A DNA stretch of 61,503 nucleotides, taken from assembly GCA_963650915.1 (NCBI GenBank), contig CAVJMJ010000016.1:1-61503 (forward strand). Reading direction: 5' to 3'. Within the stretch, counting starts at the first letter, position 1, and each line of letters opens with the position of its first letter. Below are positions 1-9,071 of the stretch, one piece after another. A program made the translations under genes and the position numbers. The notes beneath the pieces are model-generated. The model had not been told where the DNA came from. It saw only the letters and a list, made by a program, of their open reading frames with translations, and did not search any database. This DNA comes from UBA4636 sp963650915. Its GTDB lineage: Bacteria > Bacillota > Clostridia > Christensenellales > Borkfalkiaceae.

Positions 1-569
1 TTCGTTGACAAAGTAGATAATTTCTGTTACACTTTACGAGTAGGTGTCATCTAATAATATATTAGATGTACACGATTTATCGTTAGGTGAACGGTTTTTT
101 AGCCCTAAAAAGTCCGTTTGTGATAACTTTTTAGCTTGAAAATTCTACCTTTTTAGAGACGTTAAATCCGTTTTAGAAATATTAAACCAAAATCTTTTTG
201 TCCTAAAATCATTTTTTATAAAGACATTTTATTCTATAATACTGAATAGTATCGTTTTTTACACAAGAAAATTTATTTTTAAAGTTTTACAAACTTTAAA
301 AGCTTGTTTTTATTAAAATCGGTTTTAAATCAAAAGACGTTTTTTTAAAATCTGTTTTAAAATCAAAAATCGGTTATTTTAATAGTTTTAAAATCAAAAG
401 TCGGCTTTTTTAAATATTTTTTAAATCAAAACAGTTTATTCTACAAGGCTGAATAGCCTTGTTTTTTTATTATTTTAATTGAAAAACAATATTTTTTTAA
501 AGGCTTTCAAAACTCAACTTATAAAAAAACGCCTATAATCGGCTTATAGCGTGATTTTTAACTCTTTTC

Positions 570-700
570 GAGTTTACCCGTCAGGTCATCCTGAGGTGAG
601 GAAGGATCTAGCGGCAAAGCCGCGCAAGGATACACATAATATATAAATGCGGCTACGCCCGGATGTTTCGACTACGCTTGCGCTCCGCTCAACATGACAA
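570..700. repeat. REP-like dispersed repeat
   Basis: This GC-richer island in AT-rich DNA contains CCGTCAGGTCATCCTGAG at 578-595, whose exact reverse complement lies at 37201-37218 near the phage junction. It also carries phrases (TTTCGACTACGC, CTCCGCTCAACATGAC) resembling repetitive extragenic elements seen in many uncultured Clostridia. It is probably non-coding. Copy number elsewhere in the genome cannot be seen. Confidence 0.55.
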
Positions 701-920
701 AAAACGCCGATAATGGACATATAGGTGCACTTTTATTGTTATCGAGGTATTTATAGACATTACGGTTACATATACCGTCCAACCTCATCTACCACAAGTG
801 GTTCCACTCCCGCCTCGGCTATTAAAGCCTTCGGGCTACGGCTACAAACAGCGCACTGTGCTGTTTGCTTAACGCCTGCGCACCCCTACCAGGTTAAGGC
901 TTTTAAAACTCAACATGACA

Positions 921-960
921 ATAAAAAAACAACGGCGGTTCGATTGCTCGAACCGCCGTT
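921..960 (-). terminator. Strong hairpin terminator
   Basis: A perfect 13-bp stem (931-943 with 948-960, arm AACGGCGGTTCGA) with a TTGC loop is followed, read leftward, by GTTTTTTTAT. That is a good intrinsic terminator for leftward transcription, plausibly for the toxin-antitoxin operon that ends at 1409. The right arm begins a 26-bp direct repeat (953-978 and 994-1019). Confidence 0.65.
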
Positions 961-1408
961 GTGTGTTAGCAAAAATTTGTTTTTTTAGCGTTTCCGCCGT
1001 TGTGTGTTAGCAAAAATTTACTGTTAGCATATATACGCTATATTATTAACAAAAATTTATTATTTTTGTTAATTGAAAATTTGATATATATAACATATAT
1101 TCGCAATTATTCAAGCGGAAAATTTTGCTGTTTGTGTGCTTGTCACAACAAGTTATGTTAGCGAAAAATTTTAGTGTTATATAATTTTTCAATTTTTAAT
1201 TTTTTTATTATTTTTTGCTTTTTCGATTTATGCTTTTTACTTATTTAATTTTTTGCCTTTTGCGTAGTCGCATCTTTAAACTTTTTTTGCTTATATAATT
1301 TTTCGATTTTCCTTTTTCGATTTATACTTTTCAGCTTTACGCTTTTTGCTTATACGCTTTTTCGATTTTCGATTTACTCTTTTTCCTTTTTCGATTTTAA
1401 TGGCAGGT

Positions 1409-1744
1409 TTATACTCTGCTTAATAATTTTGACACGACGTTAGATGGGGCGTATAATACGGCGAATATGCGTATTTCCCTTTTTTCTTCGACAACTTTAT
1501 ATACTACGACGTAATTGTTTACGTCTAATCTGCGGTATTCCTTGCCGAGAGTAATGTTTTGGTTTTTGATAATCGGCATCGCATAAGGAAATAATCTTGC
1601 CCTGCCGATTGCATCTTTTATATCCATCCATAAATTTTTTTCCGCAGTCGGTTTTTTTAATTCGTTACTTATGTAATCTAAAATTTCGGTAATATCATTT
1701 TCGGCTTGCGGTAAAATGACGGCGGTGTAATTATTCGACGTCAT
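1409..1744 (-). CDS. RelE/ParE-family toxin
   Basis: This 111-aa protein has the layout of the RelE/ParE toxin superfamily: an N-terminal helical part with a conserved PQAENDI-type start, and a C-terminal beta-sheet with KEYRRLDVNNYVVVYKV and a final IRIFAVLYAPSN strand. Family members either cleave mRNA at the ribosome or inhibit gyrase; which applies here cannot be told. The start at 1744 is chosen because GAGGTGG lies just upstream and the gene then overlaps the antitoxin by 14 bases. A further in-frame start at 1777 lies deeper inside the antitoxin gene. Confidence 0.85.
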   Translation of the reverse strand: MTSNNYTAVILPQAENDITEILDYISNELKKPTAEKNLWMDIKDAIGRARLFPYAMPIIKNQNITLGKEYRRLDVNNYVVVYKVVEEKREIRIFAVLYAPSNVVSKLLSRV

Positions 1745-2027
1745 AGCGGTTATCCACCTCACGTATAAAATCGTCAAAATTACGCATTTTTTCGGCGGTT
1801 TCCTGCTCTTCCGCTAACCTTAATTTTTGTGCAAAAAACTTTTCGTACCTCGCCTCTTCGTCGGCGTCGGGTACAGCACTGATTTCAAAAGGAATCTTTT
1901 TCTCACGAACCGCAGTGATTAAAAACATATTTACCGCAGTGGTCATATCCAAACCCATTTTTGCAAAAAGTTCCTTGGCTTGCTCTTTTAAATTATCGTC
2001 CATTTTGATGTTTACGCTTGTCTTCAT
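1731..2027 (-). CDS. RelB/DinJ-family antitoxin
   Basis: This 98-aa protein begins with a ribbon-helix-helix segment (MKTSVNIKMDDNLKEQA, then the GLDMTTAVNMFL helix) typical of RelB/DinJ antitoxins, followed by an acidic C-terminal tail that would wrap the toxin. It precedes and overlaps the toxin gene, the usual antitoxin-first order. Autorepression is expected for the family; a promoter with flanking GCCC/GGGC inverted half-sites lies just upstream. Confidence 0.88.
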   Translation of the reverse strand: MKTSVNIKMDDNLKEQAKELFAKMGLDMTTAVNMFLITAVREKKIPFEISAVPDADEEARYEKFFAQKLRLAEEQETAEKMRNFDDFIREVDNRYDVE

Positions 2028-2057
2028 ATCTACGACCTCACTGTCTTATTTTGCTTC

Positions 2058-2086
2058 ATTGTATCATTTAATATGCCCGTTGTCAA
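2058..2086 (-). promoter_or_regulatory. Toxin-antitoxin promoter
   Basis: Read leftward, TTGACA (2081-2086) and TACAAT (2058-2063) are separated by exactly 17 bases. Inverted half-sites (ATGCCC near 2074 and GGGCGTA near 2094) flank the -35 box and could be the autoregulatory operator. Confidence 0.7.
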
Positions 2087-2178
2087 TATTATGGGCGTAT
2101 TTTAGAACAATTATAACAAGCTTTTCTTTTTTAGCCTGCCTAATTCCCCTTTGTTCTTTTATTTTCGCAGTAAATTTG

Positions 2179-2234
2179 TTGACATTAAAATTTATTTGCG
2201 TATAATGGTTGTATGTACAACATTGTATATACAA
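2179..2234 (+). promoter_or_regulatory. MarR/ABC promoter with twin operators
   Basis: TTGACA (2179-2184) and TATAAT (2201-2206) with a 16-bp spacer form a strong rightward promoter. Immediately downstream are two perfect 12-bp palindromes, TTGTATGTACAA (2209-2220) and TTGTATATACAA (2223-2234), spaced 14 bp centre to centre. They overlap the transcription start and are the probable binding sites of the MarR regulator encoded at 2470. Confidence 0.8.
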
Positions 2235-2469
2235 CAATATTGGTTCTAAAAAAATAAATAAGTTAGTTAGTTAGTTAGTTAGTAACGGAAATTTTACGGC
2301 GCATGCCGACAAAACTTTACGGCATGCTACGAAAAATTTACGGCGCATGCCGACAAAACTTTACGGCGTATAGACGAAATTTTACAAAAAACAGGCAAAA
2401 AAACTTTACGACATATAGACGAAAAAAACTTTATAAAACATAGACGGAAAACTTTTAGGAGTAAAAATT
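2235..2469. repeat. Leader with short tandem repeats
   Basis: The leader of the MarR gene contains five copies of TTAG at about 2261-2282, followed by repeats built around ACGGCGCATGCCGACAAAACTT (near 2297 and 2340) and degenerate GACGAAA...TTTA units. No open frame is supported. The ribosome-binding site AGGAG precedes the start at 2470. Confidence 0.6.
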
Positions 2470-2964
2470 ATGGATTTGACCGAAAGAAAAATTACAAAAA
2501 TTGCAAGAGAGGCGGAAAAACTCGTGATTTGCGACATTAAAGCCGAAGGGGTAGGCACGGCGGAAATCGATTTGATTCATGCGCTTAGGCACAACCCCGG
2601 TTGCACGCAGGCAAAATTGACTGAAATTTTGCACGCCGATAAGGCTGCCGTCGCAAGAAGAACTAAAAACCTCGAAATTAAAGGGTACCTCGTTAGGAAA
2701 GCTGCGCCAAACGACAAAAGAAGCATGCTTTTATACCCTACCGAAAAAGCCGAAAGGCTTAAAACTTCAAAATCGGACATCGAAAGTCGGTTTTACGAAT
2801 ACCTTTTGTCTTTAATTAGCGAGGAGGAGGCTTCGGCGTTTTGTCAAACACTCGATAAACTTTACAACGCTTCCAAAACGGAAAGTCGTTTGGGCTTTCC
2901 TCACCTTGTCGGCACTAAAAACGTCGATTGTGATGATGCCTATAATAAATGCGATGAAGATTAA
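2470..2964 (+). CDS. MarR-family transcriptional regulator
   Basis: This 164-aa protein has a winged helix-turn-helix at about residues 40-95 (CTQAKLTEILHADKAAVARR helix pair, then the KGYLVRKAAPNDKR wing) flanked by helices for dimerisation, as in MarR. It most likely represses its own operon through the two palindromes at 2209-2234, and the ABC exporter genes follow on the same strand. The inducing ligand is unknown; multidrug or peptide stress would be typical. The last 25 residues beyond the dimerisation helix are unlike the family core. Confidence 0.88.
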   Translation: MDLTERKITKIAREAEKLVICDIKAEGVGTAEIDLIHALRHNPGCTQAKLTEILHADKAAVARRTKNLEIKGYLVRKAAPNDKRSMLLYPTEKAERLKTSKSDIESRFYEYLLSLISEEEASAFCQTLDKLYNASKTESRLGFPHLVGTKNVDCDDAYNKCDED

Positions 2965-3086
2965 AATTTACTACCGTTAACACGATAAGACCGAAAGGTG
3001 GTTAAGGTAATAAAATCTAACAACGGTTTGAAAAATTGGGTAATAAGACCTAACGGCGGTTTTCACAATAAAACCGAACAGCGGTT

Positions 3087-5057
3087 ATGTTAACAAGAAC
3101 TACGAAAAGTACGGGGAAGTTTATTGCAATGAGTAGCAAACTAAATAAAACCGAAGATAAAAATCATAATAAAACGGCGGGCGGAGTAAACGCCACGCCG
3201 TGCCATAATAATAAAACGGCGGGCGGAAAAGATAAAACCGCTTACAAAAAAAATAAAGCGACAAAAATAAATCGATATAAAACCAAAAAGGTTAAACGGG
3301 ATAAAAGGGCGGATAATAAACGGAATAATAATACGTTATCTACGGATAAAATCGGTTATTATTTTCGAACCGAACGACTAACTCTATTGTTAGTTACTTT
3401 GTCGGGGCTTATATATAACGTTGGTTTGATTGCCACGCCTTGGTTCGAAGGTATGCTTGCGCAAAGCCTTTCAGACGTTTTAAAGGGCGAGCAAACGGCA
3501 AACTTTATAGCGACTTTGGTCTTATATTACATTGCCGTAACCTTAATAGTGCAAGGCGCAAGATTTGTAAAGCGGTTTTACGTTCGCAGATTTAGCAACA
3601 ACGTAAACCGCACCATGAAGGGTGTACTTTACGCAAACCTTTTACGGCAAGACCGTGCCGAATTGGCAAAAGAAGGTGCGGGCAAACTTCTTACCGAAGC
3701 AATTTCCGACGTCGACGATTGCGCCGAGGGCATGAGGAAATTTACCACCGAAATTTTCGATACGGGTATTGCGCTTATCGCCTATGCGGTTACTTTGTTT
3801 ATCTACGATTGGCGGTTGACTCTTATTTGCCTTGCTTTTTTGCCGATATCTTACTTTTGCGCCGTAGCAATGAAAAAAACGGTGCAAAAAGCGGGTTCGG
3901 CGTGCAAAAACATAGCCGATAAGTTGAGTTCGGCTACCATCGACCGCGCCCAAAACGCCCTCACCTATCGCATATACGGATGCGAAAAGGTAAAAGAGAA
4001 TAATTATGAAGAATTACTAAATAAATATGAAAAAACTGCCACTTTGAGCAACGTTTGGCAATCGGCATTACCGCCGTTATATTCGGCTATATCGAGCATG
4101 GGCGTCATATTTATTTTATGGTTGGGCGCAAAAAACGTGCTCGGCGTAGGTTGGAGCCAATTTACCGTCGCATCGATTACGACTTACCTGTCATGTTATT
4201 TAAAACTTACGGTAAAGTCGTCAAAAGTCGCAAAACTTTTTAATTCCGTGCAAAAAGCCGAGGTTTCTTGGAAAAGAATCAAACCGCTTTTAAAAACACC
4301 TAAGCCCATAGAAGAACTTAAAATAAACTCGCCCGATAAACTTTATATTAAAAATCTTTCATGTAGTTACGGCGACAAAATTGTTTTCGAGGGGCTTTCG
4401 GTTACGCTTACCCCGGGTGACATCGTCGGCGTTACGGGTGCGGTTGCTTCGGGAAAATCGACTTTCGGGAAAGCATTTCTTTGCGAATCGCCATATAACG
4501 GCTCGATACGCTTTAAAAACAAGGAACTTTCAACGCTCGGGCAAAGGGAACTTGCTCAGACGGTCGGGTACCTCGGACACGACACCGAATTGTTTTCGGA
4601 TACGATAAAAAACAACGTGCTGTTAGGCGTTGACGAGGATCCTTTAAAATTTCTCGAATTCTCGGCGTTTTCGGAAGAAGCCGTTAATTTTGAAAACGGA
4701 CTCGATACCGAAATCGGTAGCGAGGCAACGAGGCTTTCGGGCGGACAGGCGCAGAGGCTTGCGCTTGCAAGAACGCTTGCTCACCCAAGACCTATAATGA
4801 TTCTCGACGATCCTTTTTCGGCACTCGACCGAAAAACCGAAGACGTGATTTTTAAAAACCTTAAGGAGTACGCAAAAGATAAAATAGTTATAATAATTTC
4901 ACACAGACTGTATCACTTTCCCGAAATGAACAAAGTAATATTTTTATGCGACAAAAAAGCCACGGTTGCTTCCCACGACAAACTTATGAAAGAAAACAGC
5001 GTTTACCGAAAACTTTACCTTAGTCAAACGGAGGGCGGTTTAGATGAAAAGAACTAA
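3087..5057 (+). CDS. ABC exporter subunit 1 (TMD-NBD fusion)
   Basis: A half-transporter of 656 aa: a basic N-terminal tail (residues 1-90), six membrane segments (about 95-380), then an ATPase domain with Walker A GAVASGKST (about 450), signature LSGGQAQ (about 549), Walker B MILDDPF (about 571) and H-loop ISHRL (about 605). The Walker B catalytic glutamate is replaced by aspartate, typical of the inactive half-site of heterodimeric exporters. The Lys/Asn-rich tail, containing NKTAGG twice, is unusual; a later start at 3129 would shorten it. The gene overlaps the next subunit by 14 bases, indicating translational coupling. Confidence 0.88.
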   Translation: MLTRTTKSTGKFIAMSSKLNKTEDKNHNKTAGGVNATPCHNNKTAGGKDKTAYKKNKATKINRYKTKKVKRDKRADNKRNNNTLSTDKIGYYFRTERLTLLLVTLSGLIYNVGLIATPWFEGMLAQSLSDVLKGEQTANFIATLVLYYIAVTLIVQGARFVKRFYVRRFSNNVNRTMKGVLYANLLRQDRAELAKEGAGKLLTEAISDVDDCAEGMRKFTTEIFDTGIALIAYAVTLFIYDWRLTLICLAFLPISYFCAVAMKKTVQKAGSACKNIADKLSSATIDRAQNALTYRIYGCEKVKENNYEELLNKYEKTATLSNVWQSALPPLYSAISSMGVIFILWLGAKNVLGVGWSQFTVASITTYLSCYLKLTVKSSKVAKLFNSVQKAEVSWKRIKPLLKTPKPIEELKINSPDKLYIKNLSCSYGDKIVFEGLSVTLTPGDIVGVTGAVASGKSTFGKAFLCESPYNGSIRFKNKELSTLGQRELAQTVGYLGHDTELFSDTIKNNVLLGVDEDPLKFLEFSAFSEEAVNFENGLDTEIGSEATRLSGGQAQRLALARTLAHPRPIMILDDPFSALDRKTEDVIFKNLKEYAKDKIVIIISHRLYHFPEMNKVIFLCDKKATVASHDKLMKENSVYRKLYLSQTEGGLDEKN

Positions 5058-6684
5058 CTCGGGGGTAAGGCTCGCACTTCATAGCACCGTTAAAAAGCAC
5101 CCGTTAATTACAGTCGCCACCATAATTTGCATAATCTCTTCCGTCACGGTGTCGCTTGTACCTCCGCTTTTGCTTGCACGGGTTATAGACAAAATCGCCG
5201 AAGGCACTCTTCCTACTTTTGCATCCGTTTTGGTATATTTTTTGAGCCTTGCGTTAGAAGGGGTTTTCTCGTCGGCGCAACAAACTTTGTTGGTCGTTTT
5301 CGGACAAAAAACCACACACGAGTTAAGAACGGAAATGTCAAAAAAACTGACGAGGCTAAACACAAACGAGTTGATTGACAGACCTGCCGGCGAAACTTCG
5401 GCACGCTTTTTAAACGACGTCGATACGGTGGAAAATTTGTTTTCTTTCGGTATCGTAAGTATGGTAGCCGATTTTTTGAGAATAATTTCCATTTTAGCGG
5501 TTATTGCCGTTAAAAACCTCGGACTTGCGCTTATTTTGCTAATCGTTTTGCCGATTCTTGCGATTTTTACGAGGCACGTACAAAAAAACAGTTTGAAGGC
5601 ACAACTCGAAAACCGCAAAGCCGTCGCTTCGGTTTCGGGTATAGTCCCCGAAACTTTGCATAACATCAGGACGATTAAACTTATCGGGCTTGAAAATTAC
5701 ATGGAAAAGCGTTACGACGAAAAAATAGCCGACGGTTACAGGGCGGTGGAAAAAAACAATTTTTACGACGCCGTATACTCCCCAGTCGTCCTACTTTTAA
5801 ACGCAACGGTTATTGCAATCGTTATGCTTTTGTCCGCCTCGTCAAACCCGAAAATTTTAACGATTTTCGGAATGTCGGTCGGTACTTCGGTCGCAATTAT
5901 CGATTACGTATCGAGAATTTTCGCACCGATTGAAAGCCTCGGCATGGAAATACAAACGGTTCAGTCGGCAATGGCGGGCGTAAAAAGAATTAACGACTTT
6001 TTATCCAAGCCCGAAAGAAAAATCATAACCGAAACAGATAAATTGCCTTGCGGGGATATAGTGTTTTCCGCCGTTAACTTCGGTTACGGCAAAAATGACG
6101 TTCTCGTTGACTTTTCTATGACCGTAAAGCGTGGGGAGCAATTAACGCTTATCGGCAAAACGGGCGTCGGTAAAAGCACTGTTTTTAAATTGCTACTCGG
6201 GCTTTATTTACCTAAAAGCGGTACCATAACGATAGGAGGCTTCCCCGTATCTGAAATAAGCGACGAAAACAGGCGTGAAGTTTTCGGCTGCGTCGAGCAA
6301 AAGTTTTCACCGACACTCGGGACTGTTTACGAACAAATTACCCTCGGCGATAAACGAATTACAAAGGAAATGGCTAAATATGCTTGCGAACTCGTCGGAA
6401 TCGATAAAACCGTTCAATCTTTACCGAATGGTTATGACACCGTATATGATAACGAAACTTTTTCTCAAGGCGAAACTCAACTTTTGTCTATCGCGCGTGC
6501 CGTCGCTTTAAACCCGCAAATACTTTTGCTCGACGAAATAACCGCAAATTTGGACGCCCAAACCGAAGCAATAGTACTATCTGCCCTACGCTCGGCTTCA
6601 AAGGGGCGTACCGTTGTTTCCGTTTCGCATAGACTTTACGAAAACTTGGGCGGAAAAACCCTCGAAATAAAGTCCCGTAAATAG
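5044..6684 (+). CDS. ABC exporter subunit 2 (TMD-NBD fusion)
   Basis: This 546-aa half-transporter pairs with the preceding gene. It has six predicted membrane segments (residues 20-300) and an ATPase domain with Walker A GKTGVGKST (about 370), Walker B LLLDEI (about 494) and H-loop VSHRL (about 528). Its signature is FSQGETQ instead of LSGGQ. The degenerate signature would face the aspartate Walker B site of subunit 1, so together they form one degenerate and one complete ATP site, as in TM287/288-type heterodimers. The substrate is unknown; MarR control suggests drug or peptide export. Confidence 0.88.
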   Translation: MKRTNSGVRLALHSTVKKHPLITVATIICIISSVTVSLVPPLLLARVIDKIAEGTLPTFASVLVYFLSLALEGVFSSAQQTLLVVFGQKTTHELRTEMSKKLTRLNTNELIDRPAGETSARFLNDVDTVENLFSFGIVSMVADFLRIISILAVIAVKNLGLALILLIVLPILAIFTRHVQKNSLKAQLENRKAVASVSGIVPETLHNIRTIKLIGLENYMEKRYDEKIADGYRAVEKNNFYDAVYSPVVLLLNATVIAIVMLLSASSNPKILTIFGMSVGTSVAIIDYVSRIFAPIESLGMEIQTVQSAMAGVKRINDFLSKPERKIITETDKLPCGDIVFSAVNFGYGKNDVLVDFSMTVKRGEQLTLIGKTGVGKSTVFKLLLGLYLPKSGTITIGGFPVSEISDENRREVFGCVEQKFSPTLGTVYEQITLGDKRITKEMAKYACELVGIDKTVQSLPNGYDTVYDNETFSQGETQLLSIARAVALNPQILLLDEITANLDAQTEAIVLSALRSASKGRTVVSVSHRLYENLGGKTLEIKSRK

Positions 6685-7297
6685 CAATATAATCGGTTTT
6701 AATAGAAAAATTAAACGAAAAAATCAAAGAAAAGATTAAACCGGTAAATCAAATGAAAAGATTAAACCGGTAAATCAAACGGAAAATTAAAAGAAAAAAT
6801 CGTTGTCGGCACTTGAAATTATCTTTAAATTGTTTGCAAGATTATCTGCTAAAATCTACATACGTTAGTAAATTTGCTTGCAAAACGACAGACGGTATAT
6901 TTTCAAAGTTACTTAAAAATTATCTGCTAAAATCTACATATATTTGTAAATTCAATATATTTATAATGTGAAAACGCACGCAAAAACGAGCCCGATTTAT
7001 ATTCGGACTCGTTTTTAGTATAACCGTTATCGTTTTAACGATAAGTTTTATTTACACATATAAAATTGCGTCAATTTAAACCGCAAATTTACTAAAAAGT
7101 GGGGCTATAGGTCGATTATTAATCATTTACGCACATAAAAAGTTCTAATCGAAGACTATAAATTACCTATCGCAAATCAAAAATCACTAATCTAAAACCG
7201 TAAATTCGCAAATTTTAAACTGCAAAATTGCAAATTTCAAAACGTAAATTCACTTATTGTAAAATTAAAAATCAAAGTTATAAAACAAAGCAAAAAG
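6685..7297. other. Convergent intergenic region
   Basis: No gene is seen between the ABC operon and the convergent regulator gene. It contains a duplicated AAGATTAAACCGGTAAATCAAA phrase (about 6732-6780), a duplicated ATTATCTGCTAAAATCTACATA phrase (about 6842 and 6918) and the terminator at 6985-7016. The rest is AT-rich. Confidence 0.6.
6985..7016 (+). terminator. ABC operon terminator
   Basis: The stem ACGAG-CCCGA pairs with TCGG-ACTCGT across a short AT loop and is followed by TTTTT. It lies about 300 bases downstream of the second ABC subunit. The preceding A-run makes it usable in both directions, so it may also serve the convergent RpiR gene. Confidence 0.7.
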
Positions 7298-8128
7298 TTA
7301 GATAAGTTTACCGACGGTTGCACCGCGACTGCGATAAATATAAGCGTCGAAACGGGCTTCGTCCTTTCTTCTCAAACATTCGCAAAGTGCGTCGATTACG
7401 AAAAGTTGAACGACTTTGTTGGTCATATTGCTTACTTCGCGATAAAAATCGGGCTCACCGGTCGAGACAACGCAATCGGCAAGTTTGGTAAGAGGAGAAA
7501 CGTCGTGCGCAGTTACGAGGACAATCTTCACACCGTAATGTTTAGCAAATTTAGTCGCTTCGACGACGTCTTTGGTGCTTCCCGAAACACTGAAAACTAT
7601 AACTAAATCTTCATCGGAAGCAGTTGACGCCATAACGTTTTGGATGTGCGCGTCTGCCTCGCATACGGTGGGAATACCCATTGCCAAAAGCCTGTTATGA
7701 AGTTCCAAAGCCGCAACGTAAGAATTGCCTACGCCGAAACAACTGATTCTTCTCGCCTTCAAGATAAAGTCGGAAACTTCGGAAAGTTTTTCGTCGGTGA
7801 CACCGCTTAACGAGATGGAAACTGCTGTTCCGTAAGCGTTGGCTATCGAAGTACGATAATCTTGCTCGGTTTCTTCAACCAAATCTTGCTGACTGAGTTC
7901 ACGCGCTATCTGTAATTTGAATACCTGATAACCGTCAAAGCCCAACGAACGGCAAAAACGCAAAATTGTCGCCTCGCCCGTGTCGGTGGCTTTTGCAAAC
8001 TCGGTTATGGTAAAATACATAATCTGTTTGTAGTCCGCCGTATCGAGAAAATCAATAAGCTTCCTTTGTGATTTTGTAACCTTTCCTTGCTTCAACTTCA
8101 TTATTCTGATTGCTATAGTATCATTCAT
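7298..8128 (-). CDS. MurR/RpiR-family regulator
   Basis: This 276-aa protein has an N-terminal RpiR helix-turn-helix (residues 1-75; ATILRFCRSLGFDGYQVFKL is the typical recognition segment) and a C-terminal SIS sugar-phosphate-binding domain (about 115-245, with ISCFGVGNSYVAA and FSVSGSTKDVVE). Such proteins sense phosphosugars and control sugar or amino-sugar genes. It is the last gene of the leftward glycan cluster and has its own promoter, so it probably senses a product of that pathway, for instance the phosphosugar made by the ROK kinase. This last point is inference. Confidence 0.88.
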   Translation of the reverse strand: MNDTIAIRIMKLKQGKVTKSQRKLIDFLDTADYKQIMYFTITEFAKATDTGEATILRFCRSLGFDGYQVFKLQIARELSQQDLVEETEQDYRTSIANAYGTAVSISLSGVTDEKLSEVSDFILKARRISCFGVGNSYVAALELHNRLLAMGIPTVCEADAHIQNVMASTASDEDLVIVFSVSGSTKDVVEATKFAKHYGVKIVLVTAHDVSPLTKLADCVVSTGEPDFYREVSNMTNKVVQLFVIDALCECLRRKDEARFDAYIYRSRGATVGKLI

Positions 8129-8181
8129 TCTGTTCTCCTTAAACCGAAACGCTTCATGCTTCGATAGAATATTTCTCGTTC

Positions 8182-8210
8182 ATTATACTATAAAACAGAC
8201 TTTGTGTCAA
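8182..8210 (-). promoter_or_regulatory. Promoter of the RpiR gene
   Basis: Leftward TTGACA (8205-8210) and TATAAT (8182-8187) match consensus exactly with a 17-bp spacer. The regulator can therefore be expressed independently of the upstream glycosidase genes. Confidence 0.8.
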
Positions 8211-8266
8211 CGCAATTAACAAAAAAAGGTAATTTTCGTAAATATTCGAAGAAAACGGTATTTTTC

Positions 8267-9070
8267 TTAGCGGTGCAAAATGCCGAAACCTTCGTGAAAA
8301 TCTTTCCCGGATAAAATGAGTTTTTTAATTCCTCGACAAAGCGTGGTGTCTTCGGAATAATCGGAGGGTTTTACCGTTTCAGAGCCGTAAACCCAAAACT
8401 TATAACTGTCGCTCGGCTTTAATTCAACCACGTCAAAGCGGTTTTGAAATTTAATTATACGAGAATTTTCGGGAAGAATATCCTTTAATTCGGGACTTAA
8501 TAACCAAGAATTCATTACAAAGCGTTGATTTTTAAAGTCGGGAAAATACTTTTCCAGAAAACGCCGTGCATTTGCTATGGACTCATCTATTTTATCGGGT
8601 GACAAATCGGCATCGGACGGAACGTGCAACGCAACGTCTTTTACCTTGCCGTCGTCGTATAATTCGTATTCGAGTTCGCCTATTCTGAACAAAGTAAGAG
8701 ATAGTTGCCTACCCACCCAAAACGAACGGTCGAAAGAAAACTTACCAACCGACTTTTCCGTTTCCTTAGTAAACCTATAAAAACACTTCATGGTGTCTAT
8801 AAAGACGCTGTCTAAGATGCCTTTTTCTTTATAAAGTTCAAAACTGTAAAGCGACGCAAAAAGCATGACTTTAAGAATTTTTAAACCGTCAGGATCGGGC
8901 ATAAGTCTGGCTATAAGCCGTTTTTCGGCACTTTCATATAAAGAAGGCGTGGTTAATTCTTTTATAAAAACATCTCTTTCTTCGGCAGAAATTCCTTCGT
9001 TTACGGAAAGTATCAAATCGATTTCGCTTTTTGAAAAACCTAATTTGTCAAGTAAAAAATCTATACTCAT
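8267..9070 (-). CDS. Acyltransferase-domain protein (NAT_N/GNAT_C type)
   Basis: The 267-aa product matches the general pattern of proteins annotated as acyltransferase domain-containing: a helical N-terminal half and a GNAT-like C-terminal half (NSWLLSPELKDILPENSRI, then FQNRFDV and a final SGKDFHEGFGILHR). These occur beside glycoside hydrolases in Clostridia; the acyl donor and acceptor are unknown. The start at 9070 lies one base after the GH31 stop, implying coupling; an upstream extension to 9184 would overlap that gene. Confidence 0.6.
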   Translation of the reverse strand: MSIDFLLDKLGFSKSEIDLILSVNEGISAEERDVFIKELTTPSLYESAEKRLIARLMPDPDGLKILKVMLFASLYSFELYKEKGILDSVFIDTMKCFYRFTKETEKSVGKFSFDRSFWVGRQLSLTLFRIGELEYELYDDGKVKDVALHVPSDADLSPDKIDESIANARRFLEKYFPDFKNQRFVMNSWLLSPELKDILPENSRIIKFQNRFDVVELKPSDSYKFWVYGSETVKPSDYSEDTTLCRGIKKLILSGKDFHEGFGILHR

Positions 9071-9071
9071 A

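Larger units (their letters stand above)
1..1408. other. AT-rich gene-free stretch
   Basis: No convincing coding region is seen here. The first 550 bases are AT-rich with many T and A tracts and degenerate repeats around the phrase AAATCAAAA...CGGTTTT (about 290-440). The middle holds a dispersed REP-like element (570-700) and the right part a strong hairpin terminator (931-960) and a 26-bp direct repeat (953-978 and 994-1019). An open frame at 725-988 has no ribosome-binding site and runs through the repeat and hairpin, so it is not called as a gene. Confidence 0.7.

Noticed and set aside
725..988. Open frame of 87 codons on the plus strand
   Set aside because: It has no ribosome-binding site, runs through a REP-like region and a terminator hairpin, and resembles no protein.
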